Source of the DNA: Paenibacillus lactis
GTDB taxonomy: Bacteria; Bacillota; Bacilli; Paenibacillales; Paenibacillaceae
Assembly (NCBI RefSeq): GCF_017873605.1
Contig: NZ_JAGGKI010000017.1
Span: 1-64,000 of the forward strand
Direction: 5' to 3'
Length of the DNA stretch: 64,000 nucleotides
Positions within the stretch are counted from its first letter, which is position 1, and each line of letters begins with the position of its first letter. This document shows, one piece after another, positions 33,731-41,852 of this stretch. Under the pieces are notes generated by a model. That model was given only the letters and a program-made list of their open reading frames with translations, had not been told where the DNA came from and ran no database searches. The position numbers were made by a program, and so were the translations under genes.

Positions 33731-33739
33731 TGGTATAAT
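33731..33739 (+). promoter_or_regulatory. Extended -10 promoter of the riboswitch transcript
   Basis: TGGTATAAT (33731-33739) is an extended -10 about 80 bases before the FMN aptamer. It sits in an inverted repeat ATGGTAT-N7-ATACCAT (33730-33750). A further TATAAT lies at 33660-33665. Confidence 0.5.
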
Positions 33740-33816
33740 TTCCATACCATACAACATCAACCGGGATACCCTGGTTTGAGTTTGTTGCAGCATTTAAAAA
33801 ATAAAACATGAATATG

Positions 33817-33972
33817 GATCTTCGGGGTAAGGTGAAATTCCTGACCGGCGGTGATGCTTCGATTCGAAGCTTAGCCCGCGACTCGCGACAAAACAGCCTT
33901 CGCAAGGCCTGCAATCGCGACTGACTTGGTGCAATTCCAAGGCCGACGGTATAGTCCGGATGGGAGAAGATC
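33817..33972 (+). ncRNA. FMN riboswitch (RFN element)
   Basis: All conserved blocks of the FMN aptamer are present in order. GATCTTCGGGGTAAGGTG opens P1, and GACCGGCGGTGATGC follows. AGCCCGCGA marks the P3-P4 region. GACTTGGTGCAATTCCAAGG and CCGACGGTATAGTCCGGATG follow, and GGGAGAAGATC closes P1. The closing arms ATCTTC/GAAGAT pair. It lies about 145 bases before a transporter gene, with a terminator-like hairpin between, so FMN binding should stop transcription. Confidence 0.97.
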
Positions 33973-34032
33973 AAAGCTTGGTTTGCTGTGGATTTTTTTC
34001 GAAAAATCGCATGATAGCAGGCTTATTTGATC

Positions 34033-34085
34033 AGCCCCCGTTTACGCCGACATTGCTCGGCAGGCGGGGGCTTTCTGCTGGTAAG
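34033..34085 (+). terminator. Riboswitch expression-platform terminator
   Basis: AGCCCCCG (34033-34040) with CGGGGGCT (34075-34082), and an inner GCCGA/TCGGC stem. The T-tract is short (CTTTCTG). It lies between the FMN aptamer and the transporter start. Confidence 0.75.
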
Positions 34086-34116
34086 ACCTCCGTATTCAGG
34101 ATGAGGAGAGGTAAAG

Positions 34117-35097
34117 ATGGATAACGTAAATATCGGTGTCAAGGTCAAGCCTTACGACTCCGGCGCACAAGCAAGGGGCCGAATGCGGGGAGGATTTTGG
34201 CTTGTCGTATTGGGAGCGGCCCTCTGGGGCGTGGACCCTTTGTTCAGGGTCATTCTTCTGAAAAACCTGACGTCGGCGCAGATTGTTTTGCTCGAGCACA
34301 TCATCATTTCCTTGATTGCCATTCCGGTTTTGTGGAGAAACCGCGTTGAATTGCGAGGTATCGGCTGGCGCCATGTCGGAGCGCTGCTGTTTATTTCCTG
34401 GGGCGGCTCCGCGCTGGCCACGATCCTGTTCACGATGGGCCTGTCAAACGGCAACCTGAACGCCGTCCTGCTGCTGCAGAAGCTTCAGCCGCTGTTTGCG
34501 ATCATGCTCGCCAGCCTGCTTCTGAAGGAGAAGCTGCCTCGCCACTTTGGCATTTTGCTTATTGTTGCTCTGGCGGGCACTTATCTGCTTACCTTTGGCA
34601 TGACGCTGCCTATTGGTCACTGGAACGATTTTGTGCAGATCGGAAGCCTCTTATCGTTGGGCGCAGCCGCATTATGGGGCGGCTCGACGGTGATGGGACG
34701 GCTGATGGTCGGCAAGCTGAAGTATGAGACGGTGACCTCGCTGCGCTTCGTGCTGGCGCTGCCGCTGCTGACCTTCATGACGTGGAACGAAGGAGCCGCA
34801 TGGAATATGCCGGCATTCGGTACCGGCGCTTTTGCCGCGGTATCCTTGAATCTGATCGGCCAGGCGCTGCTGCCGGGACTCTTGAGCCTGCTGGTGTATT
34901 ATAAAGGGCTGACTACTACGAAGGCCTCCGTCGCAACGCTTGCCGAGCTGAGCTTCCCTATGGTCGGCGTTCTCATTAACTGGATCGTATTCCAGGAGGT
35001 TGTGACAAGCGCCCAGCTGCTGGGCTTTCTGCTGATCTGGATCGTTCTGTTTGTCATATCGAGGCAGTCGGAATCGTCTGAGCGGACGCTATCGTAA
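34117..35097 (+). CDS. EamA (DMT) transporter, likely riboflavin uptake
   Basis: 326 residues, ten transmembrane helices in two EamA repeats (about 25-160 and 180-315): FWLVVLGAALWGVDPLFRV, LNAVLLLQKLQPLFAIMLASLLLKEK in the first, and KASVATLAELSFPMVGVLINWIVFQE in the second. EamA proteins move small metabolites. The FMN riboswitch in the leader makes riboflavin the likely cargo; RibN-type EamA riboflavin importers under FMN control are known in other bacteria. AGGAGAGG lies about 5 bases upstream of the ATG. It appears monocistronic. Confidence 0.88.
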   Translation: MDNVNIGVKVKPYDSGAQARGRMRGGFWLVVLGAALWGVDPLFRVILLKNLTSAQIVLLEHIIISLIAIPVLWRNRVELRGIGWRHVGALLFISWGGSALATILFTMGLSNGNLNAVLLLQKLQPLFAIMLASLLLKEKLPRHFGILLIVALAGTYLLTFGMTLPIGHWNDFVQIGSLLSLGAAALWGGSTVMGRLMVGKLKYETVTSLRFVLALPLLTFMTWNEGAAWNMPAFGTGAFAAVSLNLIGQALLPGLLSLLVYYKGLTTTKASVATLAELSFPMVGVLINWIVFQEVVTSAQLLGFLLIWIVLFVISRQSESSERTLS

Positions 35098-35182
35098 TGA
35101 ATGACTTCTTAATGAATAATTCATAGTCTAAAGCTTCACGGCGTGTAACTTCCATGCTGCATGATTTCATAACCGTCGTTAA

Positions 35183-35248
35183 CAGCCTTTTTCCCTTGGT
35201 AACGGAGCTATCTTCGCTTCTAACCTGCGGGGAGAAGGCTTTTTTCAT
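35183..35248 (+). terminator. Probable terminator after the EamA gene
   Basis: AGCCTTTTTCCC pairs imperfectly with GGGGAGAAGGCT, followed by TTTTTT. The loop is long. Confidence 0.45.
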
Positions 35249-35269
35249 AGGTCTGGATAAAAAAGCAGT

Positions 35270-35322
35270 TGAAATCGGAGCAACTCTCGATTAAAGTGGT
35301 AACCAACTGCCATACTAGTATG
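35270..35322 (+). promoter_or_regulatory. Promoter and palindromic operator before the NIF3 gene
   Basis: TTGAAA-N17-TAAAGT starting near 35271 is a usable promoter. The perfect 12-bp palindrome CATACTAGTATG (35311-35322) follows at about the transcription start. A site like this is plausible for the FCD-type GntR regulator encoded as the second gene of the operon. Confidence 0.45.
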
Positions 35323-35342
35323 AAAAGGTGGATGGGTTGCCT

Positions 35343-36143
35343 ATGACTATAACGGTCCAAGATGTCATTGATCGATTAACGGGACAATCCGGATCGCCGG
35401 ATGCCTCGGTCGACGGAATCGTGGCGGGGGACGGGGGCGCGGCTGTTCGGGGAATTGCGGTTGCCTTCATTGCTTCGCACGACGTGATCGTACGGGCGGC
35501 GGAATTGGGCGCGAATTTGTTGATTACGCATGAGGGCGTCTTTTACAGCCATCATGAAGCTGGGCCGGATCATTTGGGGGACAGCCCGGTCGTTCAGGCC
35601 AAGCTGGAGCGTATCCGCTCCGAGGGGATGAATATATACCGGCTGCATGATGCTCCGCATCGGACCGAGCCCGACGTGATAACCGAAGGGCTGGTTAAAG
35701 CCTTGGGCTGGAATGACCTGCTCGAGAAGCATCTGCTAACAGCGGCCATCGTGGTTCTGCCGGAGGGGATGACCGTTCAAGAGATCGCGGAATATATCAA
35801 GGATCGGCTGCATCTGCCGTACGTTCGCTTTGTGGGCAGCCGGGACACGGTATGCAAACGGATCGGAATCGCGGTTGGCTATCGGGGAGGCGGGCAGCAC
35901 GCCATTCCGCTGTATGAACACGAGCGGATGGATATGCTGATTGCAGGCGAAGGACCGGAATGGGAGACGCCCGAATACGTCGCCGATGCGGCTGCGCAAG
36001 GACGGGACCAAGCGCTGATGCTGCTCGGGCATGGGGCGAGCGAGGAGCCGGGCATGCGGCTGGTTGCCGATCGGCTTCGGGACTATTTTCAGGAGCTTCC
36101 CGTTCATTTTCTCCCGGCACGTCCGTTGATTCATATCATCTAG
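35343..36143 (+). CDS. NIF3-like dinuclear metal-centre protein
   Basis: About 266 residues of the NIF3/YqfO family (PF01784). Visible features are VAFIASHDVIVRAAELGANLLITHEGVFY with the metal-ligand His of THEG, IYRLHDAPHRTEPD, and a C-terminal segment GEGPEWETPEYVADAAAQGRDQALMLLGHGASEEPGM with the second metal-ligand cluster. Proteins of this family form toroidal hexamers with two metals per subunit. Function is not settled; GTP cyclohydrolase-like and hydrolase roles have been proposed. I favour the ATG at 35343, 12 bases after AAGGTGG; earlier GTG and TTG codons are possible. The GntR gene follows after 95 bases. Confidence 0.85.
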   Translation: MTITVQDVIDRLTGQSGSPDASVDGIVAGDGGAAVRGIAVAFIASHDVIVRAAELGANLLITHEGVFYSHHEAGPDHLGDSPVVQAKLERIRSEGMNIYRLHDAPHRTEPDVITEGLVKALGWNDLLEKHLLTAAIVVLPEGMTVQEIAEYIKDRLHLPYVRFVGSRDTVCKRIGIAVGYRGGGQHAIPLYEHERMDMLIAGEGPEWETPEYVADAAAQGRDQALMLLGHGASEEPGMRLVADRLRDYFQELPVHFLPARPLIHII

Positions 36144-36238
36144 ACTTAAACTTGTTCGGTCGATGTACTACTGTATCTGGAAAGATATCGAGAGAGAGAG
36201 AATATCAAGAAATTGTATGGATAGAAAGAGGTAACCGT

Positions 36239-36913
36239 ATGTCAACAGGGCCAAGGATCAAAGGATCGACCCGGGATTATTCATATCATCTATTAAAAGA
36301 CCGTATTATGCGCCTCGATCTGGAGCCGGGCACCAAAATATCGGAGAAGGAAATCGCCGAAGAGCTGCAGGTCAGCCGAACGCCGGTACGCGAAGCTTTC
36401 ATGAAGCTTGCCGAGGAGGAGCTGCTGGATATCATTCCGCAGAGCGGGACGCTTGTATCCAGGATCAACCTTACGCATGTGGAGGAGGGTCGGTTTATCA
36501 GGGAGAAGATTGAGAAGGAGATCGTTGCGCTGGCTTGCGAGCGTTTCCCGGAGGAGCACCGTTTTCGCTTGGAGACCAATCTTGCGCTGCAGGATGTGAG
36601 CGCGGACAACCGCAACCGATATAAGCTGTTCGAGCTGGACGAAGAGTTCCATCAAATACTGTTCGCAGGCACGGGGAAGGAACGGACATGGAAAATGCTC
36701 CAGCAGCTCAATATCCACTTCAACAGGCTGCGTCTGCTGCGGCTCTCGATGGACTCCAACTGGGAGACGATCATTGCCCAGCATAAGGAGATTTATCGGC
36801 TGATCGTGAGCGGGGAGACGGAGCAGGCCGTGAAGACCATGGAAGGCCATTTGCGCCTGGTCGTTGTGGAGCAGGACCTGCTTCGCCAGAAGTACCCTCA
36901 ATATTTCATATAA
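36239..36913 (+). CDS. GntR-family regulator, FadR/FCD subfamily
   Basis: 224 residues. The N-terminal winged helix (about 10-75) carries the family signature ISEKEIAEELQVSRTPVREAFMKLAEEELL. The FCD ligand domain (about 85-215) has the metal-site pattern around LDEEFHQILF and ending MEGHLRLV. The ATG at 36239 lies 7 bases after GAGG. It probably controls the operon it ends with, through the palindrome at 35311. FCD members sense small carboxylic acids. Confidence 0.9.
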   Translation: MSTGPRIKGSTRDYSYHLLKDRIMRLDLEPGTKISEKEIAEELQVSRTPVREAFMKLAEEELLDIIPQSGTLVSRINLTHVEEGRFIREKIEKEIVALACERFPEEHRFRLETNLALQDVSADNRNRYKLFELDEEFHQILFAGTGKERTWKMLQQLNIHFNRLRLLRLSMDSNWETIIAQHKEIYRLIVSGETEQAVKTMEGHLRLVVVEQDLLRQKYPQYFI

Positions 36914-36920
36914 CAGCTGA

Positions 36921-36961
36921 AAAAAAGATGGCCCCTCTATCGGCAGAGGCCATCTTTTTTT
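36921..36961. terminator. Bidirectional terminator gntR/spo0M
   Basis: AAAAAAGATGGCC pairs with GGCCATCTTTTTT around a CCTCT/AGAG inner stem. T-runs on both strands serve the convergent genes. Confidence 0.88.
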
Positions 36962-36982
36962 GCTTGAGCCTGATGAACAGGC

Positions 36983-37759
36983 TTATCGTATCGATCGTTG
37001 AATGACTTGATCGAGAAGATCCGCAACGCGCGACGGTCCTTCTTGAAGATCCGCGCTGCTCAGCGTCAACCAGCTGTGGCGCTCATCCATATCCAGCGAG
37101 CGTTCAAGCCAGCCTGCAACACCGCTTCCCTTCCGGTCAACCTCGACCAGAACCGAAATTCCGTCGCGCTGGGGATACAGAATCAGCTCCAGCTCACGCA
37201 TCCGGCTTGCGTATTCACGTCCCGGATAGAATTCAATTTCCTGCACGAACGGAACCCCGCGTCCCAGTCGGGAATGATATTCGCAGGAGGCCGTTTTAAA
37301 CTGGAACCCGAGCTCGGAAGCCGCGTCGAATATAACAGCTGCCTCCGGCCCTGGCGTAACCTCAATATAGTCGTAATCCTTCGGATCGATTGCATTTTCG
37401 ATATCAAGTCCGGTATGGACCCATACCCGCTGTCTGGAGAGCGTGAGCGGCGTTTCCAGCGGAAGCGGGAAGGAGAACGGGATTTCCAGTTCATCGCCCG
37501 CCTTTACAAGCAGGGAGTCGGTAATGCTAACCTTAGCCAGCACGCAGGATTCCGTGAATTTGCTGTCATCCCGCTCGCGGATATACTCGGTCATTACCTT
37601 TAGGTAGATGCGGTCCACCTTCTGTTCCACATTGCCGCCCCGAATATAGACGATCCCGCTTACTTCCTCCCCCGGATAATATGAGGATTTCTCCAGGCGG
37701 GTATCAATCTGCGCTGCGCCGATCCCGACGCTGGCCAAAATTTTGTTAAAAAACGACAT
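36983..37759 (-). CDS. spo0M: Sporulation-control protein Spo0M
   Basis: 258 residues with the arrestin-like Spo0M fold (PF07070). It opens MSFFNKILASVGIGAAQIDTRLEKSSYYPGEEVSGIVYIRGG, continues with VDRIYLKVMTEY, and has the VWVHTGLDIENAIDPKDYDYIEV block. Length agrees with the family. AAGGAGG lies 9 bases upstream of the ATG. Spo0M modulates the onset of sporulation in Bacillus, where sigma-H and ECF sigma factors transcribe it. Here the second copy of a 27-bp repeat lies 54 bases upstream and points toward the gene. Confidence 0.95.
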   Translation of the reverse strand: MSFFNKILASVGIGAAQIDTRLEKSSYYPGEEVSGIVYIRGGNVEQKVDRIYLKVMTEYIRERDDSKFTESCVLAKVSITDSLLVKAGDELEIPFSFPLPLETPLTLSRQRVWVHTGLDIENAIDPKDYDYIEVTPGPEAAVIFDAASELGFQFKTASCEYHSRLGRGVPFVQEIEFYPGREYASRMRELELILYPQRDGISVLVEVDRKGSGVAGWLERSLDMDERHSWLTLSSADLQEGPSRVADLLDQVIQRSIR

Positions 37760-37812
37760 GAACGTTGTCCTCCTTAAAGTATATAAGACGAACGATTGAA
37801 CTGAATGTGGGC

Positions 37813-37839
37813 CAAGTACGTAAAATGTTCCTACAATCG
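37813..37839 (-). repeat. 27-bp dispersed repeat, copy 2
   Basis: On the minus strand it is identical over 27 bases to 2124-2150. It lies 54 bases upstream of spo0M and is oriented toward it. The GGAACATTTT core is reminiscent of ECF sigma -35 elements, but no matching -10 motif stands out at the expected spacing. Confidence 0.85.
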
Positions 37840-38102
37840 TGCCCGCAGCCCATTCATTGGTTCATCCTATATTAGGATGTATAATACTGGCTTATACGGA
37901 CAAAAGCGGCCGGAAGTTTCTTACATCAAGGCATTTTTTAAAAAATATTTTTTAGGGAAATAAAGTGGTGCTCTCGCAGATTCGCCGTGCCGACACGATA
38001 GCTTCGCGGGGGGCTTATTCATGCGATCAACCGATGACATGTATCCTCAACAGGGCTTGCTTCCCTCTCATCTGCATAGATGCAGCGGCTTGCCGCCAAG
38101 AG

Positions 38103-38132
38103 TTAGCTTTCGCGGAGGGCGCATGGTATAGT
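38103..38132 (+). promoter_or_regulatory. Promoter of rlmD
   Basis: TTAGCT (38103-38108), 18-base spacer, extended -10 TGGTATAGT ending at 38132, about 35 bases before the start codon. Confidence 0.5.
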
Positions 38133-38166
38133 GAAGTCGATACCCTTTAAGGATGGAGTATGTAAC

Positions 38167-39786
38167 ATGAGCAAACAACAACGTTCTGCGCATAATAACA
38201 AAAATAGCAAGCATGGCAAGGCAGAAGGAGCCAAACCGAGCGGACCAGCGGCGTCGAGCCGTCCGAAGCCTTCCGGGAAGCCGGCCTACTCGCGAGAAGA
38301 TTCGAAGCCGGCAACAGGCCGAAAGGCTGCTTCTTCCAAGGAAAGGCCGAATCCGAAAGCGGGGAAGGCGCCTCATTCATATAACCAGAAACGGCGTTCA
38401 ACTTCCAATACCACCAACGCGGAGGAGCTGAAGTCCGGCGATATCATCATCGTGACAATCAAGCGGCTCGGCATCAACGGCGAAGGCATCGGCTACTATC
38501 GCCGCAAGGCGGTCTTTATTGACGGCGCCATTACGGATGAAGTCGTCAAGGCGGAGGTCCAAGAGGTTCAGCCGAAATTCATCAAGGCCCAGCTGCTGGA
38601 AGTGGAGAAGCGTTCACCCCACCGGATCGAGCCGCCGTGTCCGGTGTTCGGGATATGCGGAGGCTGCCAGATCCAGCACATATCCTATGAGGGCCAGCTT
38701 GCGGCGAAGACCGATATCGTCCGGGAGGCGTTCAACCGGTACGCCGGATTGGACAATCTGCGGTTTAAGCCGATCCTCGGGATGGAGCATCCGTGGAATT
38801 ATCGGAATAAAGCCCAGCTGCAGCTAAAGCGGCAGGGCCGCGAGGTCATAGCGGGACTGTATGAAGCCGACAGCCATTCCATCGTCGATATCAGCGGCTG
38901 CCCGATCCAGCATCCGAAGGTGAACGAAGCGGTGGAAAAGGTGAAGTCGGTGTTGGAGGAATTGCGCATTCCTCTATATAAGGAGAACGGGAGCAAGGAT
39001 GGGGTGCGAACCATCGTGGTCCGCCACGGCTTCCAGTCCGGCGAGCTGCAGGTGACGCTCGTAACGGCAGGCAGCCGTCTGCCGCGGCAGGACGACTTTG
39101 TTCGAATGCTGCGCCTGACGATGCCGGAGGTCAGCGGCATTGCCATGAACATCAACCCGAAGAAGACCTCCCTCATATTCGGAGAACGGACGATAACCCT
39201 GTGGGGAGCCGAGAACATGCAGGAATCGCTGAGCGACCTGCAGTTTGCGCTGTCGCCGCGGGCATTCTTCCAGCTGAATCCGCAGCAGACGGTGAAGCTG
39301 TATGAATCGGTGCGTGCTGCGGCCGGACTGACCGGCCAAGAGACGGTCATTGATGCCTACTGCGGGACAGGCACGATTGGGCTGTGGCTGGCTCCGTATG
39401 CGAAGGAGATCCGCGGGATCGAGGCGATTCCCGAAGCGGTGGAGGACGCCTGTATCAACGCGCAGCGCAACGGCCGCACCAATGCAAGCTTCCATGTCGG
39501 ACAGGCAGAGGAGCTGCTGCCGCGCTGGGTCAAGGACGGATTGCGTCCCGACGTCATAATCGCTGATCCGCCGCGGACCGGCCTGGACCCGCGCTTTCTG
39601 GAGACGATCCTCCGCACCAAACCGAAGCGGTTCGTGTACGTCTCCTGCAACCCGTCGACGTTGGCGAAGGATTGCAAGGTGCTGCTGGACGGAGGCTATG
39701 AGATCGATTGGGTACAGCCGGTCGATATGTTTCCGCAGACGAGTCATGTGGAGTGCGTAATAGGAATATGTCGAGACGATACGTAG
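38167..39786 (+). CDS. rlmD: 23S rRNA (uracil-C5)-methyltransferase, RlmD/RumA family
   Basis: 539 residues. A Lys/Ser/Pro-rich N-terminal tail (about 1-85) precedes a TRAM domain (about 90-148). Iron-sulphur cysteines follow (CPVFGICGGCQ, about 158-168, with DISGCP later). The SAM methyltransferase has motif DAYCGTGTIGLWLAP and catalytic VYVSCNPSTLAKDC, then DMFPQTSHVECV at the end. The ATG at 38167 has GGAG 8 bases upstream. The last residues after HVECV (IGICRDDT) do not look like the usual short hydrophobic-basic ending. The coding sequence crosses the attachment site of the conjugative element at 39745-39759, so the element supplies the C-terminus. The catalytic parts are intact and the enzyme probably still works. 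Confidence 0.93.
   Translation: MSKQQRSAHNNKNSKHGKAEGAKPSGPAASSRPKPSGKPAYSREDSKPATGRKAASSKERPNPKAGKAPHSYNQKRRSTSNTTNAEELKSGDIIIVTIKRLGINGEGIGYYRRKAVFIDGAITDEVVKAEVQEVQPKFIKAQLLEVEKRSPHRIEPPCPVFGICGGCQIQHISYEGQLAAKTDIVREAFNRYAGLDNLRFKPILGMEHPWNYRNKAQLQLKRQGREVIAGLYEADSHSIVDISGCPIQHPKVNEAVEKVKSVLEELRIPLYKENGSKDGVRTIVVRHGFQSGELQVTLVTAGSRLPRQDDFVRMLRLTMPEVSGIAMNINPKKTSLIFGERTITLWGAENMQESLSDLQFALSPRAFFQLNPQQTVKLYESVRAAAGLTGQETVIDAYCGTGTIGLWLAPYAKEIRGIEAIPEAVEDACINAQRNGRTNASFHVGQAEELLPRWVKDGLRPDVIIADPPRTGLDPRFLETILRTKPKRFVYVSCNPSTLAKDCKVLLDGGYEIDWVQPVDMFPQTSHVECVIGICRDDT
39745..39759 (+). other. Attachment site attL in rlmD
   Basis: CATGTGGAGTGCGTA encodes HVECV of rlmD. Everything left of it is chromosomal rlmD; everything right reads as element. 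A second copy (attR) should follow the integrase gene beyond the window and restore the native rlmD 3' end. Confidence 0.65.
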
Positions 39787-39929
39787 AAGTACTGAATTAT
39801 CAGTATTCTGCAAAGTATGCTTCGTTTACGACTAATGGAAAGGACTACAGGAATAAGGTGTTAAACGATAAAATCGAGGTTTCTATTGTTCTCGACTTGG
39901 AATGGATAGATACACCTAGTGATTTTTAA
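39768..39929 (+). CDS. Small ORF at the element's left end
   Basis: 53 residues (starts MSRRYVEVLNYQY, ends EWIDTPSDF). It overlaps the last 19 bases of rlmD in another frame. The only ribosome binding hint is AGGAA two or three bases upstream. The composition is protein-like but no family is recognised. It could be a real small element gene or the tail of a recombined gene. Confidence 0.35.
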   Translation: MSRRYVEVLNYQYSAKYASFTTNGKDYRNKVLNDKIEVSIVLDLEWIDTPSDF

Positions 39930-39948
39930 TTGAAAACAAGAATATCCA

Positions 39949-39981
39949 AGAGAGCGTCCTTATCGGGGCGTTCTCTTTTTA
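39949..39981 (+). terminator. Terminator at the element's left end
   Basis: AGAGAGCGTCC pairs, with two G-U pairs, with GGGGCGTTCTCT, followed by TTTTT. It separates rlmD transcription from parA. Confidence 0.75.
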
Positions 39982-40054
39982 TATAGATATTTCTTCAAAG
40001 AGCCGGTTGTCCCTCTCAGGCAGCCGGCATTTTTCATGAAAGGAGGAACAGCGA

Positions 40055-40882
40055 ATGACGAAGGTGATTGCTCTTGCCAATCAGAAAGGCGGTGTCGGCA
40101 AAACGACTACGGCTGTTAATTTAGGTATTGGCTTGGCGACTGAAGGTAAAAAGGTTCTTCTAGTGGATGCGGATGCACAAGGCAATTTGACAGATGCGTT
40201 GGGTTACCGCGAACCGGATAATTTGTCAATTTCTTTGGCTACACTGCTCGTTAAAAATATGTTGGAAGAATCGTATCCGCCCCAAAAAGGCATTTTGCAC
40301 CATCCCGAAGGGATTGACCTAATGCCCGGTAACATCGAATTGTCTGCTGTTGAAGTCTCGCTTGTCAATACAATGAGCAGGGAAACGATCTTGCGCTCCT
40401 ATATAGACAAGGTGAAAAAGGACTATGATTATGTCCTTATTGACTGTATGCCCAGCTTGGGCATGTTGACCATCAATGCACTGGCGGCTGCTGATAGCGT
40501 CATCATTCCGGTTCAGGCGCATTATTTACCGGCGAAAGGAATGACGCAGCTTTTGCAAACCATTTCCCGTGTCCGACGCCAAATCAACCCGAAGTTGCTG
40601 GTAGATGGCGTGCTGCTGACGATGGTGGACAACCGGACCAACTTTGCCAAGGATATTTCCTTTGTTCTTCGGCGTGATTATGGAGACAAGCTGCGTGTGT
40701 TTCAAACGGAAATTCCGCTTTCCATCCGTGCGGCGGAAACGAGCGCCAAGGGGAAGAGCATTTATAAGCATGATCCGAACGGACAAGTAGCCGAAGCGTA
40801 TGCGGCATTTACAAAGGAGGTGAAGGGTATTGGCAAAGAAAGACGACAGACGCGCCAGCATCAAGCTGACCACAGTCGATGA
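40055..40882 (+). CDS. parA: ParA/Soj-type partition ATPase
   Basis: 275 residues of the MinD/ParA family. The deviant Walker A is NQKGGVGKTTTAVNLG (residues 9-24). The A' motif is VLLVDADAQGNLT and Walker B is YDYVLIDCMPSLGML. There is no N-terminal DNA-binding domain. AAAGGAGG lies 8 bases before the ATG. With parB it should stabilise the excised circular form of the element. The gene overlaps parB by 53 bases. Confidence 0.93.
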   Translation: MTKVIALANQKGGVGKTTTAVNLGIGLATEGKKVLLVDADAQGNLTDALGYREPDNLSISLATLLVKNMLEESYPPQKGILHHPEGIDLMPGNIELSAVEVSLVNTMSRETILRSYIDKVKKDYDYVLIDCMPSLGMLTINALAAADSVIIPVQAHYLPAKGMTQLLQTISRVRRQINPKLLVDGVLLTMVDNRTNFAKDISFVLRRDYGDKLRVFQTEIPLSIRAAETSAKGKSIYKHDPNGQVAEAYAAFTKEVKGIGKERRQTRQHQADHSR

Positions 40883-41768
40883 TTTGTTTTCGACCGATGA
40901 GAGCCGCGCCGATGCACAGCGGGAAAAAGTGATGGACATCCCGTTGTCAGAGATCAGCGATTTCCCCGATCATCCATTCAAAGTAAAAGCGGATGAAGCG
41001 ATGCTGGAAATGGCAGATAGTGTGAAGCAATACGGCGTATTGGTTCCTGGATTAGTACGTCCGAAGGCAGAGGGCGGTTATGAGATGGTCGCCGGACATC
41101 GGCGGAAAAAGGCGAGCGAGCTGGCGGGTATGGAAATGATGCCTTGCATCGTCCGCGAACTGGACGACGATCAAGCGACCATTATTATGGTGGACAGCAA
41201 CCTGCAAAGGGAGCATATCGCGCCTAGCGAGAAGGCGTTTGCTTATAAGATGAAGCTGGAGGCGATGAAAAGACAGGCAGGCAGACCAAGTAAAGAAAAT
41301 GTGTCCCAAGTTGGGACACAAAAACGTTCCGATGAACTGCTAGCAGATCAAGTTGGAGAAAGTCGCAATCAAATTCAGCGATATATTCGCTTGACTCATT
41401 TGATCCCTTCCATTCTTGAAATGGTAGATGAAAAACGGATCGCGTTTAATCCGGCTGTTGAGTTGTCTTACTTGGCCGAAAAAGAGCAGCAAGACCTTTA
41501 TGAAACGATACAGTCCGAAGACTGTACGCCTTCTTTGTCACAGGCGCTGCGTATGAAGAAACTGAGTCAGGGCGGACGGCTCAATATGGATGTTATCTTC
41601 TCGATTTTGACGGAGGAAAAGCCCAATCAGAGGGAAAAAATGCACATTCAGCGGGAGCGCATTGATCGCTTTTTCCCTAAGAATTTCACTGAAAAACAAA
41701 AGGAGGACCTTATTGTCCAATTGCTTGAAAGCTGGTATCGCAAGCGGCAGCGCGAACATGGAAGATAA
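40830..41768 (+). CDS. parB: ParB/Spo0J-type partition protein
   Basis: 312 residues. A ParB nuclease-like N-domain (about 35-125: IPLSEISDFPDHPFKV, SVKQYGVLVPGLVRP, MVAGHRRKKASEL, with MVDSNLQREHIAPSEKAFAYKM) is followed by a helix-turn-helix region with VGESRNQIQRYIRL. It starts with TTG, placed 8-9 bases after AAAGGAGGT inside parA. The 53-base overlap in a different frame implies tight coupling. No parS palindrome was noticed in the window. Confidence 0.93.
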   Translation: MAKKDDRRASIKLTTVDDLFSTDESRADAQREKVMDIPLSEISDFPDHPFKVKADEAMLEMADSVKQYGVLVPGLVRPKAEGGYEMVAGHRRKKASELAGMEMMPCIVRELDDDQATIIMVDSNLQREHIAPSEKAFAYKMKLEAMKRQAGRPSKENVSQVGTQKRSDELLADQVGESRNQIQRYIRLTHLIPSILEMVDEKRIAFNPAVELSYLAEKEQQDLYETIQSEDCTPSLSQALRMKKLSQGGRLNMDVIFSILTEEKPNQREKMHIQRERIDRFFPKNFTEKQKEDLIVQLLESWYRKRQREHGR

Positions 41769-41803
41769 TCTTAAGCAACATGAACAAAAAATAGCCATTC
41801 CTT

Positions 41804-41830
41804 ACTCTCCATTGCCGGGGAGTTTTTTTG
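41804..41830 (+). terminator. Terminator after parB
   Basis: ACTCTCC (41804-41810) with GGGGAGT (41817-41823), one G-U pair, then seven T. Confidence 0.75.
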
Positions 41831-41852
41831 TGCCTACAAGGAGGTGACGGAG

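Larger units (their letters stand above)
37760..38166. other. Divergent region between spo0M and rlmD
   Basis: A 407-base gap without a convincing gene. It holds the second 27-bp repeat (37813-37839), a palindrome ATCCTATATTAGGAT (37864-37878) and the rlmD promoter. Confidence 0.6.

Noticed and set aside
35054..35248. 64-codon minus-strand frame after the EamA gene
   Set aside because: It overlaps the end of the transporter and its terminator, has no ribosome binding site, and its composition is unremarkable.
37965..38150. 61-codon frame between spo0M and rlmD
   Set aside because: It crosses the rlmD promoter, has no ribosome binding site, and has no protein-like features.
39708..39767. Upstream extension of the small ORF at the element's left end
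   Set aside because: This part is in another frame of the conserved rlmD 3' end and cannot be an independent start.
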